Shown here piece by piece: positions 30,116-38,496 of a stretch of DNA of 64,000 nucleotides (position 1 is its first letter; every line of letters starts with the position of its first letter). Under the pieces are notes generated by a model. The model saw only the letters and a program-made list of their open reading frames with translations. It was not told the origin of the DNA and ran no database searches. The position numbers were made by a program, and so were the translations under genes. The DNA is taken from positions 5,704,001-5,768,000 of the forward strand of contig NZ_CP075691.1 in assembly GCF_020026305.1 (NCBI RefSeq), in the 5' to 3' direction. The DNA comes from Streptomyces sp. 135 (GTDB taxonomy: Bacteria; Actinomycetota; Actinomycetes; Streptomycetales; Streptomycetaceae).

Positions 30116-30537
30116 GCAGCAGCCGCAGCAGCAAGACGCCGAAGCTGCCGCAGCGCGGCGGCGACCGAAAACCCGCTCGCGTACGCCCCTACTCGCTGAC
30201 CGGCGGCCGGACCCGGTTCGGTCACGTCCTGCTCGTCGAGACCTTCGTGGCGAGCAACCCCGAGCTGGAAGCGGCCGAGGAGCGCCTGCAACTGCCCAAG
30301 GGCGACCTCTCCACCCGTGTCATGCCGGAGATGCGCGCGATCGTCGAGATCTGCCGCCGCATGCGCACGGTCGCGGAGATCTCGGCCCTCCTCAAGATGC
30401 CGCTCGGCGTGGTCCGCGTACTCCTCAGCGACCTCGCCGATCAGGGAAAGATCCGCGTGTACGGTACGGGCCACGGCCCGGGACAGCCCGACCGCGCACT
30501 GCTGGAAAGGGTGCTGAGTGGACTCCGCCGTCTCTGA
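30112..30537 (+). CDS. cvnC: DUF742 protein CvnC
   Basis: 141 aa, the usual DUF742 length. Recognisable segments are VRPYSLTGGRTR near the N-terminus and a winged-helix-like C-terminal half (EMRAIVEICRRMRTVAEISALLKMPLGVVRVLLSDLADQGKIRVY). The biochemical role in the conservon is unknown; in S. coelicolor CvnC is reported to interact with the other conservon proteins. It overlaps cvnB by 4 bases and cvnD by 20 bases. Confidence 0.93.
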   Translation: MSSSRSSKTPKLPQRGGDRKPARVRPYSLTGGRTRFGHVLLVETFVASNPELEAAEERLQLPKGDLSTRVMPEMRAIVEICRRMRTVAEISALLKMPLGVVRVLLSDLADQGKIRVYGTGHGPGQPDRALLERVLSGLRRL

Positions 30538-31138
30538 ACTCCTCGTCGAGGACGAGAGTCAGTTGCAGGCCTGGCAGACGGACAGGTCACGCGCCCCGAT
30601 CGCCACGAAGATAGTGGTGGCGGGCGGCTTCGGCGTCGGCAAGACGACACTGGTGACCGCCGTCTCCGAGATCACGCCCCTCCAGACGGAGGCGCTGATG
30701 ACGCAGGCGAGCGCCGACACCGACGACCTGAGCGGCACGCCGGACAAGACGACCACCACGGTCGCCATGGACTTCGGCCGCATCACGCTCGACGACGACC
30801 TGGTGCTGTACCTCTTCGGCACGCCGGGGCAGCAGCGCTTCTGGTTCATGTGGGACGACCTGGTGCGCGGCGCGATCGGCGCCGTCGTGCTCGCCGACAC
30901 CCGCCGCCTGTCCGACTGCTTCCCCGCGCTCGACTACTTCGAGAGCTGCGGGCTGCCGTACATCGTGGCCGTCAACCACTTCGACGGCAGCGAGAGGTTC
31001 GAGGTGCCCGATGTGCGCGAGGCCCTGACCGTGCCGCCGCACATACCCGTACTGATCATGGACGCGCGGCAGCGGATCTCGGTCATCGAATCGCTGCTCG
31101 CCCTGGTGGGCCACGCGCTGGACGCCACCCCCGAGTAG
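30518..31138 (+). CDS. cvnD: Conservon small GTPase CvnD (MglA-like)
   Basis: 206 aa. P-loop G36-GFGVGKT-43, switch/G2 region (DKTTTTVAMDFG), G3-like LFGTPGQQRFWFMWDDL and an NHFDG in the NKxD position give a Ras-like GTP-binding protein with altered motifs. GTP hydrolysis would be controlled by CvnB. The start GTG 30518 lies 20 bases inside cvnC. Conservons modulate development and secondary metabolism in streptomycetes; the particular output of this copy is not evident, but the flavin monooxygenase 59 bases downstream is an obvious candidate effector. Confidence 0.94.
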   Translation: MDSAVSELLVEDESQLQAWQTDRSRAPIATKIVVAGGFGVGKTTLVTAVSEITPLQTEALMTQASADTDDLSGTPDKTTTTVAMDFGRITLDDDLVLYLFGTPGQQRFWFMWDDLVRGAIGAVVLADTRRLSDCFPALDYFESCGLPYIVAVNHFDGSERFEVPDVREALTVPPHIPVLIMDARQRISVIESLLALVGHALDATPE

Positions 31139-31197
31139 CCGACGCCACCCCCCACAGCCTCAGCCTCTTTGAGAACGTACGTAGGAGAAGTACCCCC

Positions 31198-32436
31198 ATG
31201 CGGAAGATACTTGTCGTAGGAGCCGGTCAGTCCGGGCTCCAGATCGCCCTCGGGCTCCAGGCACAGGGGTACGAGGTCACCCTGATGTCCAACCGGACGG
31301 CGGACGAGATCCGGTCCGGTCGGGTCATGTCCACCCAGTGCATGTTCCACACGGCCCTCCAGCACGAGCGCGACATCCAGGCGAACTTCTGGGAGTCGCA
31401 GGCCCCGAGGATCGAGGGCCTCGGCGTCTCGGTCGCCGGACCCGACGGCTCCCGCCTCATCGACTGGGTCGGCAAGCTCGACGGGTACGCCCAGTCCGTC
31501 GACCAGCGCGTGAAGATGGCCGGCTGGATGGAGACGTTCGCCCAGCGCGGCGGCCAGCTCGTCATCCACGGTGCGGCCGTCTCCGACCTCGACTACTTCT
31601 CCCGCGCCTACGACCTGGTGCTCGTCTCGGCGGGCAAGGGCGAACTGGTGTCGATGTTCGAGCGCGACGCGTCCCGCTCGCCGTTCACCGAGCCGCAGCG
31701 CGCGCTGTCGGTCGCGTACGTCCACGGGCTCGGCCCGCGCCCCGAGCACCCGGAGTTCGACGCGGTGCGCTGCAACCTCGTGCCCGGCGTCGGCGAGCTC
31801 TTCGTCATGCCGACGCTCACCACCTCCGGCCGCGCCGACATCCTCTTCTGGGAGGGCGTCCCCGGCGGCCCCCTCGACGTCTTCCAGGGCGTCAAGGACC
31901 CGAGCGAGCACCTGGCGCTGACCCTCGAACTCCTGGAGAAGTTCCTGCCCTGGGAGTACGCGCGCGCCACGAAGGTCGAGCTGACCGACGCGGGCGGCAC
32001 CCTGGCCGGGCGGTACGCCCCCACCGTCCGCAAGCCCATCGGGCGGCTGCCCGGCGGCGGCCTGGTCCTCGGTGTCGCGGACGTCGTCGTCGCCAACGAC
32101 CCGATCACCGGGCAGGGCTCCAACTCGGCGTCCAAGTGCGCCGCCTCGTACATCTCCTCCATCGTCGAGCACGGCGACAAGCCGTTCGACGAGGCGTGGA
32201 TGCAGTCGGCGTTCGACCGCTACTGGGACACCGCGCAGTGGGTCACCAAGTGGACCAACGCCATGCTGGGCGCCCCGCCGGAGCACGTCCTGAACATCCT
32301 CGGTGCGGCCGGGCAGCTCCAGCCGGTCGCCGACCGGTTCGCCAACGGCTTCAACGACCCGTCCGACTTCGAGAACTTCTTCTACGACCCGGACAAGGCC
32401 GCCGCCTACCTGGAGTCGGTCGCCACCGGCGCCTGA
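31198..32436 (+). CDS. StyA-type FAD-dependent styrene/indole monooxygenase
   Basis: 412 aa from ATG 31198 with TAGGAGAAG upstream. The N-terminal dinucleotide fold ILVVGAGQSGLQIALGLQ binds FAD. The following MSTQCMFHTALQHER and the C-terminal VVVANDPITGQGSNSASKCA match styrene monooxygenase StyA family proteins. Such enzymes take reduced FAD from a separate reductase and epoxidise styrene or indole, or hydroxylate related aromatics. No StyB-type reductase is adjacent. The gene follows cvnD by 59 bases and probably belongs to the conservon operon. Its terminator lies inside the convergent neighbour, with which it overlaps by 31 bases. Confidence 0.88.
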   Translation: MRKILVVGAGQSGLQIALGLQAQGYEVTLMSNRTADEIRSGRVMSTQCMFHTALQHERDIQANFWESQAPRIEGLGVSVAGPDGSRLIDWVGKLDGYAQSVDQRVKMAGWMETFAQRGGQLVIHGAAVSDLDYFSRAYDLVLVSAGKGELVSMFERDASRSPFTEPQRALSVAYVHGLGPRPEHPEFDAVRCNLVPGVGELFVMPTLTTSGRADILFWEGVPGGPLDVFQGVKDPSEHLALTLELLEKFLPWEYARATKVELTDAGGTLAGRYAPTVRKPIGRLPGGGLVLGVADVVVANDPITGQGSNSASKCAASYISSIVEHGDKPFDEAWMQSAFDRYWDTAQWVTKWTNAMLGAPPEHVLNILGAAGQLQPVADRFANGFNDPSDFENFFYDPDKAAAYLESVATGA

Positions 32437-33557
32437 TCGCCGCCGTACCCCAGATCGCTGCCCGAGGTCGCCCCCTCGGGCAGCTTCGGCGGGGTGTAGC
32501 GGCGCAGGGGCCGGCTCTCGAGGTCGGGCCGCACCGCGCCGAGTACGGGGTTCGCCGCGACCGGTGACACCTTGACGCGGGCGCCGGGGCGCGGCGCCTG
32601 CACAACCATCCCGTCCCCGAGGTACAGCGCTACGTGCGTGGCCTTCGGGAAGTAGACGACGAGGTCGCCGGGGCGCAGCTTCGACAGCGGGACGCGGTGC
32701 AGCTTCGCCCACTGCTCCTGGCTGGTCCGGGGGATGTCGCGGCCCGCGTGCCGCCAGGCCTTCGACGTCAGCCCCGAGCAGTCGTACGCGTCCGGGCCCT
32801 CGGCGCCCCACTTGTAGGGCCGTCCGATCTGGCGCACCGCGAAGTCGAGGGCCTTGTCGCCCCGCCGGGAGGGCGCGCGCGTGGCCGGGCTGCCGCCGAG
32901 GGCGCCGGACGCCACGAACTCCTCCTGGGCGCGGGCCGTCCCCGCGTCCTCCGCCTCCCGCAGTGCGGCGAGCTGGTCCGGGGTGAGCGCGGAGAGCAGT
33001 TCGTGGACCTCCTTGAGCTGCCCGCCGACCTTGTCCCGCTGCTCCTTCTGCCGGGCGGCCAGGGCGCTCTGGGCGTCCAGGGCCCGCTGTGCCGCGCCCG
33101 CCAGCTCCTCGGCCCTCTTCTCGCCGCCGGTCAGCCGCTCGATGGCCGCGGCCCGCCCGGCGGCCACGCGCTGGATGACGTGGCTCTGGTCGAGGGCGCG
33201 CTGCGGGTCTCGGGCGAGCAGCAGGCGTACGTAGGGGGAGAGCCCGGTGGCGTCCTGGTACTGCTGGCGGGCGAAGCGGCCGGCGTCGCCGCGGCTGTCG
33301 CTCAGCGAGGCGCGGGCCCGGCTCAGCCTCCGGTTCAGGTCGGCGGCCTTGGCGCGTTGTTCCTTGAGCTGTTCCTCGGTGGCGTTGTAGGTCTCCGTGG
33401 CCTCTTCGGCCAAGCGGTAGCGCTGCTGAAGGTCTGTCAGCAGGGCGGCCACGGAGTGGCCTTCCGGCCCCGGGGCCGCGTGGGCGGGGGGTGCGGTCGT
33501 GCACAGGGTGCCCAGGGCGGCGCCCGTACAGATCCAGCGCAGCAGCCTTGCTGACAC
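32406..33557 (-). CDS. Secreted NlpC/P60 peptidoglycan endopeptidase
   Basis: 383 aa from GTG 33557, preceded by an excellent GGAGGTGAT. A signal peptide (1-28, cleavage near AHA-AP) is followed by a coiled-coil region (35-215, Gln/Lys/Glu-rich) and a C-terminal NlpC/P60 domain with Cys260 (DAYDCSGLTSKAW) and His308 (KATHVALYLG). It cleaves peptide stems of peptidoglycan, as RipA-type and Streptomyces SwlA-C enzymes do in growth and sporulation; the coiled coil may hold the enzyme or recruit an activator. The last 31 bases overlap the convergent monooxygenase gene. Confidence 0.93.
   Translation of the reverse strand: MSARLLRWICTGAALGTLCTTAPPAHAAPGPEGHSVAALLTDLQQRYRLAEEATETYNATEEQLKEQRAKAADLNRRLSRARASLSDSRGDAGRFARQQYQDATGLSPYVRLLLARDPQRALDQSHVIQRVAAGRAAAIERLTGGEKRAEELAGAAQRALDAQSALAARQKEQRDKVGGQLKEVHELLSALTPDQLAALREAEDAGTARAQEEFVASGALGGSPATRAPSRRGDKALDFAVRQIGRPYKWGAEGPDAYDCSGLTSKAWRHAGRDIPRTSQEQWAKLHRVPLSKLRPGDLVVYFPKATHVALYLGDGMVVQAPRPGARVKVSPVAANPVLGAVRPDLESRPLRRYTPPKLPEGATSGSDLGYGGDQAPVATDSR
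32457..32484 (+). terminator. Terminator for the monooxygenase/conservon unit, inside the NlpC/P60 gene
   Basis: A perfect 11-bp stem GCTGCCCGAGG / CCTCGGGCAGC with a 6-base loop starts 20 bases after the monooxygenase stop. It also encodes part of the C-terminal tail (LPEGATSGSD) of the opposite-strand hydrolase. Confidence 0.75.
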
Positions 33558-33715
33558 GTCATCACCTCCGGTGCGGGGGCGGGACTTCCGCCGCGCATCG
33601 TGAGCGTGGAGGGTCAGCGGGGGGTGCGCCTCCCGGGGGTGGGCGGTCGGCGTAATCGCGTCCCTCGTCCAGGGGAGGGCGGCGCGGGATGTTGCGTTTC
33701 GGCTGCGGGTGCGTC

Positions 33716-33747
33716 GTGGCTGGTCGCGCAGTTCCCCGCGCCCCTTA
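33716..33747. repeat. Interspersed Streptomyces repeat (GTCGCGCAGTTCCCCGCGCC type)
   Basis: The core GCTGGTCGCGCAGTTCCCCG, continuing CGCCCCT, is a short element I remember as scattered in many copies between Streptomyces genes, usually near gene ends. Here it runs into the stop codon of the 91-aa gene. Only one copy was noticed in this window. Confidence 0.6.
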
Positions 33748-34020
33748 CGGTCGGCTGCTCGGCTTTGACCACGGCCACTTCAGGCCGCCGTCCTTGTCGC
33801 CATCGGGGTCGTACTCGTACCGCCACTTCGGGGTGAGGGCGAGGCGGCGGCCGGGCTCCGCGGGGGTTCGGCGGTAGACAAAGACCTTCGGGGGGCCGCC
33901 GGTGTCGTCCGGCACGGGCACGCGGTAGACCTTCGGCGGGTGCCCGGTCGGCCCGAGCAGGACCGGGAGGACACGGCCGTCCAGGGGGCCACCCACGAAG
34001 GGGGTCTCTTCGCTCTTCAC
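33745..34020 (-). CDS. Conserved small hypothetical protein (91 aa)
   Basis: 91 aa, hydrophilic, no signal or membrane segment. It opens with [19 protein letters not shown], a pattern seen in small actinobacterial proteins that begin with a GGPLDG motif. A beta-rich middle follows ([17 protein letters not shown]) and it ends in a charged Asp/Lys/Trp stretch. No function can be assigned. It is 24 bases downstream of the TetR gene on the same strand and may be co-transcribed with it. Confidence 0.6.
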   Translation of the reverse strand: MKSEETPFVGGPLDGRVLPVLLGPTGHPPKVYRVPVPDDTGGPPKVFVYRRTPAEPGRRLALTPKWRYEYDPDGDKDGGLKWPWSKPSSRP

Positions 34021-34044
34021 GCCACCAGTGTCACACCGAAGCCG

Positions 34045-34770
34045 TCACAGCAGGTGGGCCGCGTCGGCGACCACCGGCAGCACGCGCCGCGCGAGGCCGC
34101 CCACGGGGCCCTCCGGCGTCTCCAGGCCCAGGGCCCACCGCACGACCTGCGCCGTCTGCGGGTCACGCCCCGCAGTCGTCACGAGGACCGACATGAACTG
34201 TTCGACGAGCATGTCCCGCAGCTCGTCCAGCGGCGGCTGCTTCTCCTCGTCGAGCCAGATCAGCGAGGCCGCCTCCACCGCGGTGATCCACATCCGTACG
34301 GTCATCCGCAGCCGGGGCCCCGGCTGCGGCACGTCCAGGTGGGCGAGGATGTGCTCGGCGGCGGCCCTGCGCACGCCGTCCACTATGGCGGTGGTCCGGG
34401 AGGTCTCCACCACGCTGCCGCCCTGGAGCAGCGCGCTGAACCCCGCGTCGTGCTCGTCGACGAAGGCCAGGTACCGGTCGAGCGCCCGGGAGAGCCGCTG
34501 GGTGAGCGGGCCTTCCGGGGGCTCGGCGAAGCACTGCTCGAGCTCGTCCGCGGCGGACCGCAGCGCGGCCTCGTACAACTGCTGCTTGCCGCCCGGGAAG
34601 TAGCGGTAGACGAGCGGCCGGGAGACACCGGCGGCCTCGGCCACGTCGTCGAGGTTGACCTCCTCGGGCGCGCGGTGCGCGAAGAGGGAGAGCGCGGACT
34701 CCAGGAGCTGCCGCCGCCGCGCCTCAACGCTCAGGCGGCGGTACGCGGGGGCGGTGGCAGGCGAGGTCAT
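34045..34770 (-). CDS. TetR-family transcriptional regulator
   Basis: 241 aa. The N-terminal helix-turn-helix is clear: RRQLLESALSLFAHRAPEEVNLDDVAEAAGVSRPLVYRYFPGGKQQLYEAA. The C-terminal helices (about 75-230) form the ligand and dimer domain and are unrecognised by eye. It lies directly upstream, on the same strand side, of the AurF-like gene's 3' end and probably controls the pair of divergent diiron-protein genes beyond it. A CTTG-N4-CAAG palindrome in their shared promoter region is a candidate operator. Confidence 0.92.
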   Translation of the reverse strand: MTSPATAPAYRRLSVEARRRQLLESALSLFAHRAPEEVNLDDVAEAAGVSRPLVYRYFPGGKQQLYEAALRSAADELEQCFAEPPEGPLTQRLSRALDRYLAFVDEHDAGFSALLQGGSVVETSRTTAIVDGVRRAAAEHILAHLDVPQPGPRLRMTVRMWITAVEAASLIWLDEEKQPPLDELRDMLVEQFMSVLVTTAGRDPQTAQVVRWALGLETPEGPVGGLARRVLPVVADAAHLL

Positions 34771-34825
34771 GCCTCGCAGGGTATCCGCCGTGCGCCCCCG
34801 AGGGGCGTGGGCTGCGGCCGGGGAG

Positions 34826-35764
34826 CTATGCCAGCAGCCCCGAGGACCTCCACAGCCGCCGCCCGGCCCCCCGCATCACCCCTATGTCGTCCAGGAAATC
34901 CGTCAGCCGCTTCGCCCCGGTCTGCATGACCTCCCTGCGGTGTCCGCTCGCCTTCACCTGCGCGACGGCCTCGCGGCGGTCGAGGCCCACATCCGAGTAC
35001 ACCTTGGGGTTGACGAAGGCGAGCGAGAAGACCCGCGCGGCCTCGCCGCAGCTCAGCCGCGTCAACTCCCGCTCCCAGCGCGGCGCGGTCACCATCTGGC
35101 GCCGCAGCTCCTCGCGGGCGTACCGGACGTGGCGGGCCTCCTCGACGACGTGGATGCGGGTCACGCCGCGGACGATGGTCTGCACGCGCTCGTCCGGGAA
35201 GGTGAGCCGCTGCATCCAGTCCAGGATCTCCTCGCCGAGCAGCGTGCAGGCGAAGGAACCGGGTGTGGTGGAGACCGTCTTCAGGATGCGCGCGAGGTTG
35301 TGGTTGAGGCGCGTGACGGGGTACGTCGGGGCCCCGCCCTTCTGGATCATGCGCGCGAACATCATCGAGTGCCGGCACTCGTCGGCTATCTCGGTCAGCG
35401 CGTAGCGTACGTGCGCGCTGGTCACCGACTTGTCGTAGATGTGCCGCACGAGCAGCTGCATGAGGATGATCTCGAACCAGATGCCGAGCGAGGCGAGGGA
35501 GGCGGCCTCGTGCCGGGCGAGGTCCATCCGCTGTTCCTCGGACATCTTCTCCCACAGCGGGGTGCCGTAGAGCGAGACGAGCTCCGGCGGCCAGAACCAC
35601 TTGCCCTCCTCGACGGGGGCGTCCCAGTCGAGTTCCCTGTCGGGGTCGAAGGAGTGCTTGGCGGAGGACTCCAGGAGCCGGACGGCCACCTGCTCCCGGT
35701 CCTTGAGCAGGCCGAGCGCGTCCCGCAGACCCTGGAGCGAAGCGTCTTCCGTCACGGTCGTCAT
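34826..35764 (-). CDS. AurF-like diiron oxygenase
   Basis: 312 aa from ATG 35764 with AGGAA upstream. Two carboxylate/His metal motifs, EIADECRHSMMFARM and HVVEEARHVRYAREEL, within a helical bundle match the p-aminobenzoate N-oxygenase (AurF, PF11583) family. Members oxidise aryl amines or other substrates with O2 and two iron or manganese ions. No nitro-aromatic pathway is nearby, so the substrate is open. It is divergent from another diiron protein gene across 138 bases; shared regulation is likely. Confidence 0.85.
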   Translation of the reverse strand: MTTVTEDASLQGLRDALGLLKDREQVAVRLLESSAKHSFDPDRELDWDAPVEEGKWFWPPELVSLYGTPLWEKMSEEQRMDLARHEAASLASLGIWFEIILMQLLVRHIYDKSVTSAHVRYALTEIADECRHSMMFARMIQKGGAPTYPVTRLNHNLARILKTVSTTPGSFACTLLGEEILDWMQRLTFPDERVQTIVRGVTRIHVVEEARHVRYAREELRRQMVTAPRWERELTRLSCGEAARVFSLAFVNPKVYSDVGLDRREAVAQVKASGHRREVMQTGAKRLTDFLDDIGVMRGAGRRLWRSSGLLA

Positions 35765-35827
35765 GACTGTTCCTGCCTTGTCGCGGGTTACCGGCGGTAC
35801 TGACGGGCGGTCATCACTTATGAGACT

Positions 35828-35839
35828 GCTTGTCAGCAA
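35828..35839. promoter_or_regulatory. Candidate TetR operator CTTGTCAGCAAG
   Basis: CTTG-N4-CAAG inverted repeat in the middle of the 138-base divergent promoter region between the two diiron-protein genes. Short and only suggestive. Confidence 0.35.
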
Positions 35840-35902
35840 GGCCGTCAATCCCTTGCGCACGACTTGTTGACCCCTTGTCCAGCAGCGTGTGAGCCTGCCC
35901 CC

Positions 35903-37009
35903 ATGTCGACGCACGAGCTTTACACCACGCCCCCTGGCGAGCCCAACTGGCAGGTACCGTCGGCCGGTTCGGCACGCTTCAGCTGGGAGTACGACGAAGG
36001 GCGCGACCGCCTCCTCGCTCTCTACCAGAAGGGCAAGGACAAGCAGTGGGACGGCGCGAGGCGCATCGACTGGGAGCTGGAGGTCGACCCGCTCGACCCG
36101 CTCGGCACCCCCGACGAGTCGCTGTCGCTGTACGGCACGCCCCACTGGGCGAAGCTGACCGAGAAGGACAAGGGAGAGCTGCGCAAGCACTACGCCTCGT
36201 GGCAGTTCAGCCAGTTCCTCCACGGCGAGCAGGGCGCGATGGTGTGCGCGGCGCGCATCGTCGAGTCGGTGCCCGACCTGGACGCGAAGTTCTACTCCGC
36301 GACCCAGACCATGGACGAGGCGCGGCACGCCGAAATCTACGGCCGCTTCCTGCACGAGAAAGTCGGGATGCTCTACCCGATCAACGACAACCTCCAGTCG
36401 CTCCTCGGCGACACCCTCCGCGACTCCCGCTGGGACATGCCCTACCTCGGCATGCAGGTCCTCATCGAGGGCCTGGCGCTGGCCGCCTTCGGCATGATCC
36501 GCGACACCACCGACAAGCCCCTGCCGAAGCAGATCCTCGCGTACGTCATGCAGGACGAGGCCCGCCATGTCGCCTTCGGACGAATGGCCCTGCGCGACTA
36601 CTACAAACAGCTCACCGACGCCGAGCTGCGCGAGCGCGAGGAATTCGTCATCGAGGGCTGCTACCTGATGCGCGACCGGCTCCGCGGCGTCGAGGTCCTG
36701 GAGAACTTCGGCTTCCCCAAGGCACAGGCCGAGGAGTACAGCGAACAGTCCGAGTTCCTCGCCCTCTTCCGGCAGCTGCTCTTCAGCCGCATCGTCCCCT
36801 GCGTGAAGGACATCGGCCTGTGGGGCAAGCGGCTCCAGCAGGCCTATGTCGACATGGGCGTCTTCGAGATGGGCGACGCCAACCTCGACCAGCTGATGGC
36901 CCAGGACGAGGAGATCGCCGAGAAACTGGACGCGGAGCGCTTCGCGGCCGAGGAGCGGGAGCGCGTGTCGGAGGTGAAGGACGCGATCGCGGCTGGCGAG
37001 AGGACCTGA
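35903..37009 (+). CDS. Ferritin-like diiron protein (R2-like fold)
   Basis: 368 aa from ATG 35903. It has two DExRH motifs (QTMDEARHAEIYGRF and VMQDEARHVAFGRM), HGEQGAM as the first metal-ligand helix and EGLALAAFGMIRD as the third, giving a full four-helix di-metal site like R2 ribonucleotide reductase or R2-like oxidases. No radical Tyr can be assigned by eye, and no R1 gene is adjacent. A long charged C-terminal helix (EEIAEKLDAERFAAEERERV) closes the protein. Probable oxidase or desaturase-type activity; it is paired with the AurF-like enzyme across a shared promoter. Confidence 0.8.
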   Translation: MSTHELYTTPPGEPNWQVPSAGSARFSWEYDEGRDRLLALYQKGKDKQWDGARRIDWELEVDPLDPLGTPDESLSLYGTPHWAKLTEKDKGELRKHYASWQFSQFLHGEQGAMVCAARIVESVPDLDAKFYSATQTMDEARHAEIYGRFLHEKVGMLYPINDNLQSLLGDTLRDSRWDMPYLGMQVLIEGLALAAFGMIRDTTDKPLPKQILAYVMQDEARHVAFGRMALRDYYKQLTDAELREREEFVIEGCYLMRDRLRGVEVLENFGFPKAQAEEYSEQSEFLALFRQLLFSRIVPCVKDIGLWGKRLQQAYVDMGVFEMGDANLDQLMAQDEEIAEKLDAERFAAEERERVSEVKDAIAAGERT

Positions 37010-37020
37010 TCCGGCCGGGG

Positions 37021-38496
37021 TCAGAGCCCGTTCCGCCGCGGGGACTTCAGCACCGCCTCCATCACCGCCTTCGCGACCGGTGCCGCGCTGCCGCCTCCGC
37101 TGATGTCGCCGCGGTCCGCCGACGCGTTCTCGACGACCACCGCTACCGCCACCGAGGGCTCGGGGTCCTTCGGGGCCTGGGCCCAGGAGACGAACCAGGC
37201 GTACGGCGTGCCGGCGTTGTCGATGCCGTGCTGGGCGGTGCCCGTCTTGCCGCCCACCGTCGCTCCCGGCACGGCGGCGTTGGCGCCGGTGCCCTTCTCG
37301 ACGACCTCCCTCATCATCTCGCGCAGCCGCGCCGCCGTGCCCGGACTGATCGCCTGGCGCACGGTCCGCGGGCCCGTGGCGGCCACCACGTCGCCGTCGT
37401 CCGTGGTCGTCCTCTCCACCAGGTAGGGCGTCTTGAGGGAGCCGCCGTTGGCGACGGCCGCCGCGACCATCGCCATCTGGAGGGGCGTCGCCCGGGTCTC
37501 GTACTGGCCGATGGCGGAGAGCGCGAGCTGCGCCTTGTCCAGGGACGTGTCGAAGTAGCTGGCGGATACGGGCGAGGGGATGCGCAGCCCGCTGTCGTTG
37601 AAGCCGAACTTCCGCGCGGTGTCCGCCATCGGGCCCAGCCCCGTGTCGACGCCGAGCTTCGCGAAGACCGTGTTGCAGGACCACTTGAAGGCGTGCCGCA
37701 GGGAGGCGTCGGTACAGCCCTTTACCTCGTTGTTCAGCTTCGTGTTCGTGCCCGGCAGGGTGTACGGGGCGGGGGACTTCGTCGGCGCGTCCGGATCCGT
37801 CACCGTCCCCGAGTCCAGCGCGGCGGCCGCCGTGACCACCTTGAACGTCGAGCCGGGCGGGTACGTCCGGCGGATCGCGCGGTTCAGCATCGGCTTGTCG
37901 CGCCCGCCGTTCAGCGTCGTCCACGCCTTCGCCACCGAACGGCCCGTCCCGGAGAGCCGCTCGGGGTCGTAACTGGGCGTGCTGACCAGGGCGAGGATCT
38001 TCCCGGTGGCCGGCTCGACCGCCGCCACGGCCCCCCGCTTGCCGCCGAGAGCGGAGTAGGCGGCCCGCTGCGCCGCCCCCTCGATGGTCGTCTCCACCTT
38101 GCCGCCGGGATTCCGCGAGCGCGTGAAGTCGTTCCACAGGGGGAGCGGGGCGAGCATCGGGTCGGAGCCGGAGAGGACGCCGTCCTCGGCGTTCTCCAGG
38201 AAGGTCGTGCCGTAGAGCTGTGAGGCGAAGCCGGTCACCGGGGCGTACAACGGCCCGTTGTGGTACGTACGTTCATACCGCAGCTGCTCCCCCGTGTCCT
38301 TGGAGCCGGTGACCGGACGGCCGTCGACCAGGATGTCGCCGCGCGGCTGTGCGTAGCGGGCGATGGCGTCCCGCCGGTTGGCGGGGTTGCCGTCGAGGGC
38401 CGCGGAGTCGACGACCTGCACGCGGGCGGCGTTGACGAGCAGCGCCAGCAGCAACAGCGCGCAGAAGGCGGAGGCGTGCCTGATGTACCGGGTCAC
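37021..38496 (-). CDS. Penicillin-binding transpeptidase (PbpA-type)
   Basis: 491 aa from GTG 38496, whose TGA-overlapping start (GTGA) couples it to the SEDS gene upstream. One N-terminal TM (ASAFCALLLLALLVNA) anchors a periplasmic protein. A dimerisation domain (about 45-150) precedes the transpeptidase with SxxK in PPGSTFKVV, SCN in KWSCNTVF and KTG in VGGKTGTAQ. It crosslinks peptidoglycan peptides. The length is that of monofunctional class B PBPs without PASTA domains. The SEDS-PBP pair works as a glycan polymerase plus crosslinker. I remember the S. coelicolor pair SCO5301/5302 at the same relative place. Confidence 0.93.
   Translation of the reverse strand: MTRYIRHASAFCALLLLALLVNAARVQVVDSAALDGNPANRRDAIARYAQPRGDILVDGRPVTGSKDTGEQLRYERTYHNGPLYAPVTGFASQLYGTTFLENAEDGVLSGSDPMLAPLPLWNDFTRSRNPGGKVETTIEGAAQRAAYSALGGKRGAVAAVEPATGKILALVSTPSYDPERLSGTGRSVAKAWTTLNGGRDKPMLNRAIRRTYPPGSTFKVVTAAAALDSGTVTDPDAPTKSPAPYTLPGTNTKLNNEVKGCTDASLRHAFKWSCNTVFAKLGVDTGLGPMADTARKFGFNDSGLRIPSPVSASYFDTSLDKAQLALSAIGQYETRATPLQMAMVAAAVANGGSLKTPYLVERTTTDDGDVVAATGPRTVRQAISPGTAARLREMMREVVEKGTGANAAVPGATVGGKTGTAQHGIDNAGTPYAWFVSWAQAPKDPEPSVAVAVVVENASADRGDISGGGSAAPVAKAVMEAVLKSPRRNGL

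Noticed and set aside
33558-33744. Possible c-di-AMP (ydaO-type) riboswitch upstream of the NlpC/P60 gene
   Set aside because: The gene class often carries one, but the leader is short and I could not find the expected stems or conserved bases.
35765-35902. Second AT-rich element near TTGTTGACC as a promoter
   Set aside because: No matching -10 at a usual distance on either strand.
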